A stretch of DNA of 64,000 nt from Labilibaculum sp. (GTDB taxonomy: Bacteria; Bacteroidota; Bacteroidia; Bacteroidales; Marinifilaceae). The position numbers and the translations under genes were made by a program. The notes beneath the pieces were generated by a model. That model did no database searches, had not been told where the DNA came from, and saw only the letters and a list, made by a program, of their open reading frames with translations. Where the stretch lies: positions 1,302,001-1,366,000 of the forward strand of contig NZ_OY761461.1 of NCBI RefSeq assembly GCF_963664555.1. The letters are read 5' to 3'. This document shows, piece by piece, positions 42,408-51,109 of this stretch (position 1 is the stretch's first letter; each line of letters begins with the position of its first letter).

Positions 42408-42434
42408 TGTATGTGTATTTTATCAGATAGTATT

Positions 42435-42442
42435 CAAATTTA
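42435..42442 (-). promoter_or_regulatory. Possible promoter (-7 box) of pheT
   Basis: TAAATTTG on the leftward strand, 28 bp from the start codon, matches TAnnTTTG; no -33 box is apparent. Confidence 0.4.
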
Positions 42443-42558
42443 TGGATAAAGTGATGTATTTGCTTCACCTTATTCTACAAGCTTACAAAAGTAGAAATTT
42501 TACCTCCAAGTAACAAGTAGGATAGATGCTTAAAATTGGCAAGCTTTTAGAAAATGAA

Positions 42559-42698
42559 TTAACCGCAAAGAGACAGAAAGTACAGCACCAGGCAGCACTA
42601 AGAAAAAAGGAGTCTGAATCCATCAGAAAATTAACCGGTAAGCACATCGAGGTTTACGGAGTTTTTCCTCAGTGCCTTCTCCGTTTCTCTGTGGTTAA
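42559..42698. repeat. Inverted-repeat element (TTAACC ends) in the pheT-surE gap
   Basis: A 140-bp element has ends TTAACCGCAAAGAGACAG and, reverse-complemented, TTAACCACAGAGAAACGG. The arms match at about three of four positions over 20 bases. It fills most of the 365-bp gap between divergent genes and ends 22 bp ahead of the surE promoter. An 80-codon frame across it is an accident of the repeat. The remainder of the gap holds only the pheT and surE promoters. Confidence 0.55.
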
Positions 42699-42719
42699 AT
42701 GGATTTATCGTTCCAGGAA

Positions 42720-42751
42720 ATTGATTATTGCCCCGAATTCGAATATATTTG
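42720..42751 (+). promoter_or_regulatory. Promoter of surE-orf-lpxB
   Basis: ATTG (42720-42723), a 20-nt spacer and TATATTTG (42744-42751): full match in the -7 box and one mismatch in the -33 box, with a leader of about 15 nt. Confidence 0.65.
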
Positions 42752-42772
42752 TAGAATTATCAAAATAAATAT

Positions 42773-43549
42773 ATGAGCGAACTGAAAGTGAAACCAATCA
42801 TACTTGTAACGAATGACGATGGTCTTAATGCCAAAGGAATAAAGGCTTTGGTGGCTATGGTTAAAGATTTTGGCGATATTTATGTGGTAGCGCCAAATCG
42901 GACAAATTCCGGTAAATCGAATTCCATCACCGTTGAGATTCCTATTCGAATTAAAAAAGTTCGGGATGAGGAGAACCTTCATATTTATAGTTGTAAAGGA
43001 ACTCCTGTTGATTGTGTTAAGCTTGCATTGAATAAGATTTTGCCAAGAAAACCTGATTTTTTGGTTTCCGGGATTAATCATGGTGCAAATACATCAGTAA
43101 GTGTTTTATATTCCGGCACTATGGGTGCTGCTATTGAAGGTTGCATAAATGGCATTCCGTCTATTGGTTTTTCCTTGAATGTATTTGATGCTGATGCTGA
43201 TTTTACTCAATCTGTTAAGTACGGGCGTAAAATATTTGCAAACCTGCTGCAGAATGGATTAGCATCCGGTGTTTGTTTGAATGTGAATTTCCCTAAAGAT
43301 GAGATCAAAGGCATTCGCGTATGCCGCCAGGCTGTCGGCAGGTGGAATGAAGAATTTGATCATAGACAGGATCCTTTTGGAGGAGACTATTACTGGTTGA
43401 CCGGACATTTTAAAAATGCAGAACCTCATAATGAGGAAACCGACGAGTGGGCCATTAAAAATGGATTTGCGTCTGTGGTTCCTACTCAAATTGACATGAC
43501 AGCACATGCTTTATTAGAGGATTTAAAAAAATGGAATTATGAAGTCTAG
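42773..43549 (+). CDS. surE: 5'/3'-nucleotidase SurE
   Basis: A 258-residue metal-dependent phosphatase acting on nucleoside monophosphates. The active site is ILVTNDDGLNAKG (metal ligands D15, D16) and PNRTNSGKSNSIT. GTPVDCVKLAL and SGINHGANTSVSVLYSGTMGAA are typical of the family. It is the first gene of a three-gene unit with an 11-bp overlap into a small membrane protein and then lpxB, an order I know from other Bacteroidota. Confidence 0.95.
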   Translation: MSELKVKPIILVTNDDGLNAKGIKALVAMVKDFGDIYVVAPNRTNSGKSNSITVEIPIRIKKVRDEENLHIYSCKGTPVDCVKLALNKILPRKPDFLVSGINHGANTSVSVLYSGTMGAAIEGCINGIPSIGFSLNVFDADADFTQSVKYGRKIFANLLQNGLASGVCLNVNFPKDEIKGIRVCRQAVGRWNEEFDHRQDPFGGDYYWLTGHFKNAEPHNEETDEWAIKNGFASVVPTQIDMTAHALLEDLKKWNYEV

Positions 43550-43838
43550 GATTAATTCAACCACTATTGGATTGATTGTTGGGATTTTGGTTCCTATTCT
43601 GTCTATTTTTCTTGTTTTTTCTGTCAGATTCCAATCCGAGATGAGCTTAGAAACATTTATCGACAGCTTATTGGTTCATAAAATTTATACTAAGGTATTG
43701 GCACTTGGAGTGTATTTTGGAAATATTGTTTTCTTTTTCCTTTTTATAAAAACAGATTTGTTGAAGGCTGCCAGAGGAGTGTTGTTGGCAACAATATTAT
43801 ATTCTTTGGCGATTATGGTTTTTCGGTTTGGAATGTAA
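43539..43838 (+). CDS. Small membrane protein between surE and lpxB
   Basis: A 99-residue protein with three predicted membrane helices (about 9-28, 50-69, 76-96) and a short basic N-terminus. I cannot name a family. The start codon lies inside surE (11-bp overlap), which points to translational coupling. Its constant place ahead of lpxB suggests an envelope role, but there is no motif to support more. Confidence 0.75.
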   Translation: MKSRINSTTIGLIVGILVPILSIFLVFSVRFQSEMSLETFIDSLLVHKIYTKVLALGVYFGNIVFFFLFIKTDLLKAARGVLLATILYSLAIMVFRFGM

Positions 43839-43841
43839 TTT

Positions 43842-43928
43842 ATATAGATATAAGATAATAGACATGAGATATGAGAAAGTCATGTGTAAATTATCTCATT
43901 TCCCAAAACTCACCTCTCAAATCTAATT
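43842..43928. repeat. Inverted pair of heptamer arrays ahead of lpxB
   Basis: The left half (43842-43876) has five units ending in AGA (ATATAGA, TATAAGA, TAATAGA, CATGAGA, TATGAGA). The right half (43894-43928) has five units of the opposite sense (TCTCATT, TCCCAAA, ACTCACC, TCTCAAA, TCTAATT). The two can pair into a loose hairpin in the gap between the small membrane protein gene and lpxB. Confidence 0.6.
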
Positions 43929-43933
43929 ATAAA

Positions 43934-45061
43934 ATGAAATACTATATCATCACAGGGGAAGCGTCAGGAGATCTCCACGCATCGAACTTAATGAAAGAAT
44001 TGAAAATTCAGGATCCTAAAGCTGAATTTCGATTTTGGGGAGGTGATTTAATGCTCGCACAGGGAGGTGAACTGGTAAAGCATTATCGGGAAACCGCTTT
44101 TATGGGTTTTTTGACTGTGGTGAGGAATTTAGGCAAGATAAAAGCCAATTTTTCTCTTTGTGAAAAAGATTTGTTGGAATTTCAGCCTGATGTTTTGATT
44201 TTGGTTGATTACCCAGGTTTTAATCTGCGTATGGCAAAATTTGCCAAAAAGCATGGGATTCGTGTTCATTACTACATTTCGCCTAAAATCTGGGCTTGGA
44301 AAGAATCCCGGGTGAAGAAGATTAAAGCCTATGTTGACCGGATGTTTACCATTTTTCCTTTCGAAACAGAATTTTATCAGAAACACAATTTTGAGGTGAG
44401 TTTTGGTGGAAATCCACTGTTGGATGCTCTTGAGAACCGACCGAATAAAGGGGAAGGTTTTCCCGATTTTATTAAAAGAAACAAACTGAGCGAGAAGCCG
44501 ATTATTGCTTTACTTGCAGGATCCCGCAAGCAGGAAATTGAACGGTTGTTGCCAGTAATGTTAAAATGTGTAGATTCTTTTCCTGATCATCAGTTTGTAG
44601 TTGCAGCAGCTCCATCAATTGATGCAGAATTTTATGCTTCTGTAACAGGAGATCAAAATGTACAATTCGTTTATGGACAAACCTACGATTTGTTGCAGCA
44701 GGCGCAGGCAGCTGTTGTTACTTCGGGAACGGCAACTTTGGAAACGGCATTGCTTCGTATCCCGCAGGTAGTTTGTTATCTTACCGGAGGGGGAAAACTG
44801 TTGTTTGCAATCGGGAAGCGATTCTTGAAGGTGAAGTACATTTCTCTCGTGAATTTAATTATGGACCGCTTAATTGTAAAAGAGCTGATTCAGCATACTT
44901 GCAATAAAGAGATGATTACCCAGGAATTAAATAAAATTCTTTTCGATAAAGAGTATCGTATTCAGATGCTTTACAATTATCAGCTGTTAAACGAAAAATT
45001 AGGTGGCGCAGGAGCATCAGCACGTTTTGCTAAAATGATTTACGAAGATCTGCAGCGGTAG
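43934..45061 (+). CDS. lpxB: Lipid-A-disaccharide synthase
   Basis: A GT19 glycosyltransferase of 375 residues that joins UDP-diacylglucosamine and lipid X to the lipid A disaccharide. Visible are YYIITGEASGDLHASNL at the start, YYISPKIWAWKESRVK, PFETEFY and the donor-site segment TSGTATLETALLRIPQVV. The frame is open 63 nt upstream through the heptamer array, but MKYYIITGEASGD is the conserved beginning, so the inner ATG is used. It closes the surE unit. Confidence 0.94.
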   Translation: MKYYIITGEASGDLHASNLMKELKIQDPKAEFRFWGGDLMLAQGGELVKHYRETAFMGFLTVVRNLGKIKANFSLCEKDLLEFQPDVLILVDYPGFNLRMAKFAKKHGIRVHYYISPKIWAWKESRVKKIKAYVDRMFTIFPFETEFYQKHNFEVSFGGNPLLDALENRPNKGEGFPDFIKRNKLSEKPIIALLAGSRKQEIERLLPVMLKCVDSFPDHQFVVAAAPSIDAEFYASVTGDQNVQFVYGQTYDLLQQAQAAVVTSGTATLETALLRIPQVVCYLTGGGKLLFAIGKRFLKVKYISLVNLIMDRLIVKELIQHTCNKEMITQELNKILFDKEYRIQMLYNYQLLNEKLGGAGASARFAKMIYEDLQR

Positions 45062-45084
45062 AAAAGCTGACAAATTGTAGCATG

Positions 45085-45828
45085 CTATTCCGGCAATACC
45101 TTAGCAGTTGGACTTTGGTTGTTAACTTGTATCCGACTGATTGTAACAGCAGGATTTCCTTTGTAATACATGTCTCCACTGCTGTAAATGGTCACGTTTA
45201 GTTCGTTTTCGGCCCAAACATGCGCTTCGCCAATTCCATTTTGTGCCAGATTTACTTTTTTGCTTTGTAACTCAGAAGCTTTAATGCTGATAATGCCGTT
45301 CAATACATAATTTGAAGTTGGGCAAATGCCTTTAAATTCATATCCTCCTGCTGCCGTTCCAAAAGAATGAAAATCGAGGAAATCATACTTTAAATCCAGC
45401 TTCATTTCTATCAATTCACTTTTTGAAGTGATGTCGATATCCAATCGATTTCCACTTAATACTCCTTCGCTGGAAAAAGAAGCCGGAGCATCTGCTGTAA
45501 TTAGTTTGAATTCTTTTAAATGAATTTCAGCTTCGATTAAATCAAAAATTTTAAGATTGTTTTTATGAGAATGATCAATAGTAAGGTTTTGATCGTTTAT
45601 AACAACAGACGCTTTTGAAATAATGTTCTTACCACCTTTTAACAGAAGAAATTCTTCTTCATCTTTCACTAATGTTATTTTGAATGTGTTGAGATTTTTA
45701 ATACTGGAAATCTCAGGCAGATCAATCCTTTTTACCATGTACTCTCCTTCATCCTCAAAGGGATTTAGGGTTTCACAAGATGTTAGTGTGAGAAGTAATA
45801 AAACGAATACGTAAATTTTATTTTTCAC
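45085..45828 (-). CDS. DUF2807 (putative autotransporter adhesin head GIN) lipoprotein
   Basis: A 247-residue predicted lipoprotein (lipobox LTSCETL, acylated Cys18). The mature part is a right-handed beta-solenoid of the DUF2807/head-GIN type: repeated short strands such as KNIISKASVVINDQNLTIDH, LKEFKLITADAPASFSSEG and LNVTIYSSGDMYYKGNP. Function is unknown; it should sit at the cell envelope. Its start overlaps the end of the PagL-like gene by 11 bp, so the two are coupled. Confidence 0.78.
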   Translation of the reverse strand: MKNKIYVFVLLLLTLTSCETLNPFEDEGEYMVKRIDLPEISSIKNLNTFKITLVKDEEEFLLLKGGKNIISKASVVINDQNLTIDHSHKNNLKIFDLIEAEIHLKEFKLITADAPASFSSEGVLSGNRLDIDITSKSELIEMKLDLKYDFLDFHSFGTAAGGYEFKGICPTSNYVLNGIISIKASELQSKKVNLAQNGIGEAHVWAENELNVTIYSSGDMYYKGNPAVTISRIQVNNQSPTAKVLPE

Positions 45829-46927
45829 TTTTGTCTTTTTTGATTCGATACCCGATTCCCCATTCTATATAATCGGCTTTTCCCATATGTGCTTTTAAGC
45901 TCAAACTGGTTATTAAATGCTTATTGAGTATGTAACGAATGCCAAGTCGCGTATAAATAGGTTTCTCAGGTTCAGTTTTATAATAGGTGTAAACGCCGAT
46001 GTTGGCAATGATACTAAATTTCTCTATAACAAGATCATGAGAAATAAAAATTGCTTGACTAAAACGATTTTCAAAGTCCGTCTCAGGTTCAAAATCCCAT
46101 TTTCCTCTGTTGGCTGCTTTATTGTAAAATAAATCAATTCCAAAGCCTATTTTTTGTTTTGCATTAATTCCGAAAGAATAATTCCCTGTTAAGCTGGATG
46201 TGTAATATTTATGATGATCTTTCTCCGAAGCCTGCTTAATTCCATTGCCCCAAATCAATACAAATTCATTGGGCAATTTCTCTTCTATTACTGCCGGGGT
46301 GAATGATTTTCGGCTTTTTTCATTCCAATAGTACTTTACCCCAAAATTACTTGTTAAAATATTTAGTCCCTTGTTGGGAGCACTAATTGCACCATTTGAA
46401 ATGTGATTGAATCCAAGTCCCGCATTAATTCCCCATTTAGAATTGATTGAATAGCTTCCCTGAGCAACTAATTTAAAAAAAGCATTGAATTTGGTGCCGA
46501 TGGCCAGGTTTGTGTAGTTTTTAACCGGATCGAAGTGTTTTTTTGTATAACCAAGTCCAATTCCTAATTGTGTGTTCATTTCCCATTTATTACCTCGCGA
46601 TAGGGGGAAGTTTATGTATGGAAAAATAGCGGTTACATTTCCCAATACCTTATCGTTACCCAAACTGCCATGATACAATCCAAGGCCAACTTCAGGTTGT
46701 TTGTACAACTTAGCCCAGTTCTTTTCATTTGATGGTATGTAACCCATATTTAATTCTACGGCAGAAATTTGATCATTTATTAAATAGCTGATGGATTTAT
46801 GATGAGGCATAACCACGCCGTAATGATATTGAATAGTAGTTGTGAATATGTCCTTGTTGTTTTTTTTCTGGGTAAATGCAGTTTTACAGAAAAGAAAAAA
46901 TATAAAAAGGAGAAAGTAGTTTTTCAT
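45818..46927 (-). CDS. PagL-like acyloxyacyl hydrolase family barrel protein
   Basis: A 369-residue outer-membrane barrel with a signal peptide ending near AFTQ. The first 200 residues fit the lipid A deacylase (PagL) family, with the active-site segment NHISNGAISAPNKGLN: H175 and S177 match the catalytic His and Ser. The Glu expected 14 residues after the His is Asn (N189). The C-terminal part (about 205-369) is a second strand-rich region, longer than PagL itself (about 150 residues). It may act on lipid A or be an inactive relative. The DUF2807 gene overlaps its end. Confidence 0.78.
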   Translation of the reverse strand: MKNYFLLFIFFLFCKTAFTQKKNNKDIFTTTIQYHYGVVMPHHKSISYLINDQISAVELNMGYIPSNEKNWAKLYKQPEVGLGLYHGSLGNDKVLGNVTAIFPYINFPLSRGNKWEMNTQLGIGLGYTKKHFDPVKNYTNLAIGTKFNAFFKLVAQGSYSINSKWGINAGLGFNHISNGAISAPNKGLNILTSNFGVKYYWNEKSRKSFTPAVIEEKLPNEFVLIWGNGIKQASEKDHHKYYTSSLTGNYSFGINAKQKIGFGIDLFYNKAANRGKWDFEPETDFENRFSQAIFISHDLVIEKFSIIANIGVYTYYKTEPEKPIYTRLGIRYILNKHLITSLSLKAHMGKADYIEWGIGYRIKKDKSEK

Positions 46928-47074
46928 TTTATGGTATTGATTTCATCAAAGCTCATTGTTAAAATGTTAACTTAGAATTTATCCGAAAAAGTATCGTTTT
47001 CAATTGAATTTTGTAATCACGGATCAAATTTATGTAAGTTAAATTGATTTCGCAAAGAGTTTTTTCAACTGGAA

Positions 47075-47082
47075 TAATTTTG
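47075..47082 (+). promoter_or_regulatory. Possible promoter (-7 box) of gldFG
   Basis: TAATTTTG, a full TAnnTTTG match 41 bp ahead of the gldF start codon; no convincing -33 box. Confidence 0.4.
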
Positions 47083-47123
47083 CAAATTTGTAGAATAAGA
47101 ATTTTTAACCAGAACGTAAATAT

Positions 47124-47855
47124 ATGTTGCCACTGCTTAGCAAAGAAATCAGGACTTTTTTCAGTTCAATTTCCGGGTATTTAATTCTTTCCATATTTTT
47201 AATTGCAACAGGATTATTTGTTTGGGTTTTTCCGGGCAATTCAAATCCTTTGGATTCAGGATATGCGAATTTAGATGTTCTTTTTGAAATGGCTCCCTGG
47301 ATTTATTTGTTTTTGATACCGGCAGTATGCATGCGGCTATTTGCAGAGGAGAAAAAGCAGGGAACAATTGAACTTTTAATGACTCGACCAATATCTGATA
47401 TGGGAATTGTATTGGCAAAGTATTTTGCAGGACTTACTGTTGTCACATTTTCTTTACTGTTCAGTCTGGTTTATTATTGCTCTGTTTATTATTTGGGCAG
47501 TCCGGTGGGGAGTATTGATTCCGGAGCATTTTGGGGATCTTTTATTGGCCTGTTCTTATTGGCAGGAGTTTATGTTTCGATAGGTGTATTTGCAAGCTCT
47601 TTAACAGATAATCAGATTGTAGCTTTTTTATTGGCATTGGTGTTTTGTTTTGTGTTTTACATTGGTTTCGATTATTTAGGGGAGATCAGCAGTATGCAGT
47701 ATTTGCAGAATGTGATTGCTTCCATGGGAATCAATGAGCATTATAAATCCATTTCAAGAGGAATTGTTGATTCCCGGGACTTGCTGTATTTTATTGGAGT
47801 TATAATGGCTTTTCTTTTGCTGACACGGACAGTTCTTAAGAGTAGAAAATGGTAA
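47124..47855 (+). CDS. gldF: Gliding-associated ABC transporter permease GldF
   Basis: A 243-residue membrane protein with six helices of the ABC-2 permease type. LLSKEIRTFFSSISGYLILSIF opens it, and CMRLFAEEKKQGTIELLMTRPIS is the coupling-helix region typical of GldF. With GldG and the ATPase GldA (not in this window) it forms an ABC transporter tied to gliding motility and surface organisation in Bacteroidota. Its stop codon is immediately followed by the gldG start. Confidence 0.92.
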   Translation: MLPLLSKEIRTFFSSISGYLILSIFLIATGLFVWVFPGNSNPLDSGYANLDVLFEMAPWIYLFLIPAVCMRLFAEEKKQGTIELLMTRPISDMGIVLAKYFAGLTVVTFSLLFSLVYYCSVYYLGSPVGSIDSGAFWGSFIGLFLLAGVYVSIGVFASSLTDNQIVAFLLALVFCFVFYIGFDYLGEISSMQYLQNVIASMGINEHYKSISRGIVDSRDLLYFIGVIMAFLLLTRTVLKSRKW

Positions 47856-49580
47856 ATGGATTTAGGTATGGTACGAAATAGAAAATTAAAAGACCTTTTT
47901 CAACTGCTGATATCGGTATTGGTTATAGTGATTGTTATTCAAGTTTTACAAGTTTATTTTTTTCGTTGGGATTTGACTTCCGAAAAACGATATTCTTTAT
48001 CGGATAATACCAAGGAATTAGTGTCTCATTTAGAGAAAGACTTATATTTTGAAGTGTACCTTTCTGGAGATTTACCTTATGGATTCACAAAACTTCAAAA
48101 GGCCTGCCTGGAAATGATTGATGAGTTTTCGTCTTACTCCAATGTTAATATATCGTATTCTTTGATCAATCCTAATGATGTTTCTAATCCGAAAAAACGA
48201 AAAGAATTTCTTGATCAATTGGTGAGTAGAGGCTTGAAGCCAATTAATCTGCAGGAGAAAACCACTGACGGCAGCTTAAATCAGAAGTTGGTGGTTCCTG
48301 GAATTATTGTTCATGACAGAGAGAAGGAGACTAGTGTTCATTTGTTAAAAAGTGTGGCTGGTTTATCTTCAGACCAAAATTTAAATCATTCCATTGAGGA
48401 GTTGGAGTTCGAACTGACCTCGGCCATTCGAATGCTGCAGAATAATATGCCAAAAGAAATAGCATTTCTTACCGGCCATGGTGAATTGGGAGAGTATGAA
48501 GTGGCTGATTTTACTGCTTCTCTTCTGCAGCGTTACGAAGTGAAAAGAATTCATGCTCAGGCTTTGAATACTCAAAAAAATCAATATTCTGCTTTGGTAA
48601 TTGCACAACCGCGCCAGGAGTTTTCCGAAGAAGATAAATATCAGATCGATCAGTACGTGATGAATGGCGGACGCGTGATGTGGTTGGTTGATGAGGTGAT
48701 TGCTTCGATGGATAGTTTGGTGACAAAGGAGAGTACAATGGCCTTTTTTCAGCCATTAAATATGGAAGACCAATTGTTTAGATATGGTGTGAGAATTAAT
48801 CCTGATTTGGTAATGGATGTTCAGAGTCAGCTGATTCCTGTGCAAACAGCTTTACCTGGTCAGCCGGCCAAATTTACGCCGGCACCTTGGTATTATTCGC
48901 CACTTTTAGTTGCTCCCGATTCTCATCCAATCACACGAAAATTAAATGTGATAAAAGCTGAGTTTGCAAATTCGATTGATTTTGTTGGTGATAATAAACA
49001 AATAAAAAAGCAGGTTTTATTGGCTAGCTCGGAGTATACAAGGCTTGAAAAAGTTCCCAAACCAATTAGCCTGAATATTGTAAATCAAAAAATGGAGGCA
49101 TCCGACTTTCCTGCCGGATCAAAAAATATTGCTGTTTTATTAGAGGGGATATTTCCATCTGTTTTTCAGAATAGAATCTGGAACGGAATCAATAAAAATG
49201 ATTTTAAACCGGAAAGTGTTCCAACTAAAATGATTGTAATATCGGATGGTGATGTAATTAAGAACAGGGTAAGAGGAGTGGGAAATAATCGCCAGATTGA
49301 AGCTTTGGGATACGACAGATATAGTAAGTCAACATATGGCAATAGAAATTTTTTACTTAACTGTGTTGATTATTTGTGTGATGATAACGGATGGATGCAA
49401 TTACGGTCAAGGGAAGTGAAATTAAGAATGCTGAACAAAACCAAAATTAGATCGGAAAGATTGTTTTGGCAGCTTGTGAATGTGTTACTACCTCTAATTC
49501 TACTTCTTGTTTTTGGGCTTGTTCGTTTCTATGTCAGAAAACGAAAATTTGCATCATCGGGTGATTCAAATATTGTTTAG
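47856..49580 (+). CDS. gldG: Gliding-associated ABC transporter substrate-binding-like protein GldG
   Basis: A 574-residue protein with a membrane helix at each end (about 18-36 and 540-560) and a large periplasmic part between, as in GldG. Typical are FRWDLTSEKRYSLSDNTKEL after the first helix, AFLTGHGELGEY and VMWLVDEVIASMDSL. The gene begins at the base after the gldF stop, so the two are coupled. dnaN follows after 291 bp, an order seen in other members of the phylum. An inner ATG four codons on is also possible. Confidence 0.92.
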   Translation: MDLGMVRNRKLKDLFQLLISVLVIVIVIQVLQVYFFRWDLTSEKRYSLSDNTKELVSHLEKDLYFEVYLSGDLPYGFTKLQKACLEMIDEFSSYSNVNISYSLINPNDVSNPKKRKEFLDQLVSRGLKPINLQEKTTDGSLNQKLVVPGIIVHDREKETSVHLLKSVAGLSSDQNLNHSIEELEFELTSAIRMLQNNMPKEIAFLTGHGELGEYEVADFTASLLQRYEVKRIHAQALNTQKNQYSALVIAQPRQEFSEEDKYQIDQYVMNGGRVMWLVDEVIASMDSLVTKESTMAFFQPLNMEDQLFRYGVRINPDLVMDVQSQLIPVQTALPGQPAKFTPAPWYYSPLLVAPDSHPITRKLNVIKAEFANSIDFVGDNKQIKKQVLLASSEYTRLEKVPKPISLNIVNQKMEASDFPAGSKNIAVLLEGIFPSVFQNRIWNGINKNDFKPESVPTKMIVISDGDVIKNRVRGVGNNRQIEALGYDRYSKSTYGNRNFLLNCVDYLCDDNGWMQLRSREVKLRMLNKTKIRSERLFWQLVNVLLPLILLLVFGLVRFYVRKRKFASSGDSNIV

Positions 49581-49769
49581 AAATACTATTTTTGTCGCCT
49601 CTAAAATAAAGTTTAAGAAGGTCTTCTTTCATTCTGAGTTTTATTTTTATGATTTTTATTGTGATGAATAATGTGTTTTAATGGTAAATAACATCCATTC
49701 AATTAAATACTGGTTTTATTTACTGGAGCCAGCTTTGTTTTTTGAATGAAGATTGTCAGGATTCCTTAA

Positions 49770-49777
49770 TAAATTTG
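49770..49777 (+). promoter_or_regulatory. Possible dnaN promoter (-7 box)
   Basis: TAAATTTG lies 95 bp ahead of dnaN in a 291-bp gap that otherwise shows nothing I can name. A -33 box is not apparent. Confidence 0.35.
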
Positions 49778-49871
49778 TATATTCACCACTTGTTATTTGC
49801 CCTTTGCCGCAATTGAATATTTCTTGTGTAAGGGTTCCTGATTTTGAATTTTTGGTTAATTTTTAAATATT

Positions 49872-51008
49872 ATGCAAATGAAATTTGTAGTATCAAGTAC
49901 AGAATTGTTAAGTCATTTACAGGCAATTAGTCGTGTTATCAGTAGTAAGAATACCTTACCAATTCTCGACAATTTTTTGTTTGAATTAAAAAATGATCAA
50001 TTGGTAGCTACTGCTTCGGATTTAGAATCTACCTTAATTACTACAATTCCATTAGAGACTTCGGTAGGCGAAGGGGTAATTGCTTTTCCAGCTAAAATTT
50101 TGACTGATACTTTAAAAGAATTTCCAGAGCAACCACTTACATTCGATATCGATCTAACTTCTTTGGCAGTAAAAATTACTTCCGAAAACGGGGTGTTTAG
50201 TATTGTTGGTCAGAATGGAGAAGATTTTCCAAAACTTCCTGTAAAACAGGAAACTAATTTGGTGAATATTTCAGTTGAAAGTTCTGTTTTGTTAACAGGG
50301 ATCAATAAAACATTATTTGCAACAGCTGATGATGAACTTCGTCCGGTGATGAATGGGATTTTTGTTGAATTGGGAAATAATGATCTTACTTTTGTAGCTT
50401 CTGATGCTCATAAATTAGTTCGTTACAAAAGATTAGACGGAAGATCTGAGGTTGAATCATCGTTTATTTTGCCAAAGAAACCAGCATCGCTATTGCGTAA
50501 TATTCTTCCGAAAGAAACAAATCCTGTTCGAGTAGAGTTTGATGAGAAAAATGCCTTTTTTACTTTGTCTAATTACAAGTTGATTTGTCGTTTGGTTGAA
50601 GGAAATTATCCAAGTTACAATTCGGTTATTCCTAAAACGAATCCTAATAAATTAACGATTGATAGAGTTGAACTATATAATACATTAAGACGGGTTTCCG
50701 TATTTTCAAATCCGGCAAGTAATCTAATTAAATTTGAATTGAAAGCAAATGAACTGGTTGTATCTGCTCAGGATATTGATTTTTCAATATCAGCAAGGGA
50801 AAGATTGCAATGCCAGTATGAAGGACAGGATTTGGAAATCGGATTTAAATCGGTATTTCTTTTAGAGATTTTGTCCAATATTTCTTCCTCAAACGTTATG
50901 GTCGAATTATCCGATCCAACAAGAGCAGGTATCTTTCTGCCTTACGACAATGATAATGCTGACGAGGATGTGTTGATGTTGTTAATGCCAATGATGATTA
51001 ATGCCTAA
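49872..51008 (+). CDS. dnaN: DNA polymerase III subunit beta (sliding clamp)
   Basis: The processivity clamp of the replicase; 378 residues in three repeated clamp domains (about 1-120, 130-250, 255-378). KFVVSSTELLSHLQAISRVISSKNTLPILDN... begins the first; VASDAHKLVRYKR marks the second and the end LLMPMMINA is the usual C-terminus for clamps, which bind partners in this area. A second ATG two codons in (MKFVVSS) may be the true start. dnaA and an origin are not nearby, unlike in many other phyla. Confidence 0.96.
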   Translation: MQMKFVVSSTELLSHLQAISRVISSKNTLPILDNFLFELKNDQLVATASDLESTLITTIPLETSVGEGVIAFPAKILTDTLKEFPEQPLTFDIDLTSLAVKITSENGVFSIVGQNGEDFPKLPVKQETNLVNISVESSVLLTGINKTLFATADDELRPVMNGIFVELGNNDLTFVASDAHKLVRYKRLDGRSEVESSFILPKKPASLLRNILPKETNPVRVEFDEKNAFFTLSNYKLICRLVEGNYPSYNSVIPKTNPNKLTIDRVELYNTLRRVSVFSNPASNLIKFELKANELVVSAQDIDFSISARERLQCQYEGQDLEIGFKSVFLLEILSNISSSNVMVELSDPTRAGIFLPYDNDNADEDVLMLLMPMMINA

Positions 51009-51038
51009 GCAAAGATCTGCATGATTACAAAATAAAAT

Positions 51039-51072
51039 AACCCAACAGAACGTAAAGTTCTGTTGGGTTTTA
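51039..51072 (+). terminator. Terminator of dnaN
   Basis: A perfect 13-bp stem (AACCCAACAGAAC / GTTCTGTTGGGTT) with loop GTAAA and a T-rich tail. A TATTTTTG at 51073-51080 just after it may be the -7 box of the next gene. Confidence 0.9.
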
Positions 51073-51109
51073 TATTTTTGTTGTATAAGCTAAATTTCAT
51101 AAGAATCCC

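Noticed and set aside
42526..42768. 80-codon frame ahead of surE
   Set aside because: It runs through the inverted-repeat element and the surE promoter; no protein-like composition.
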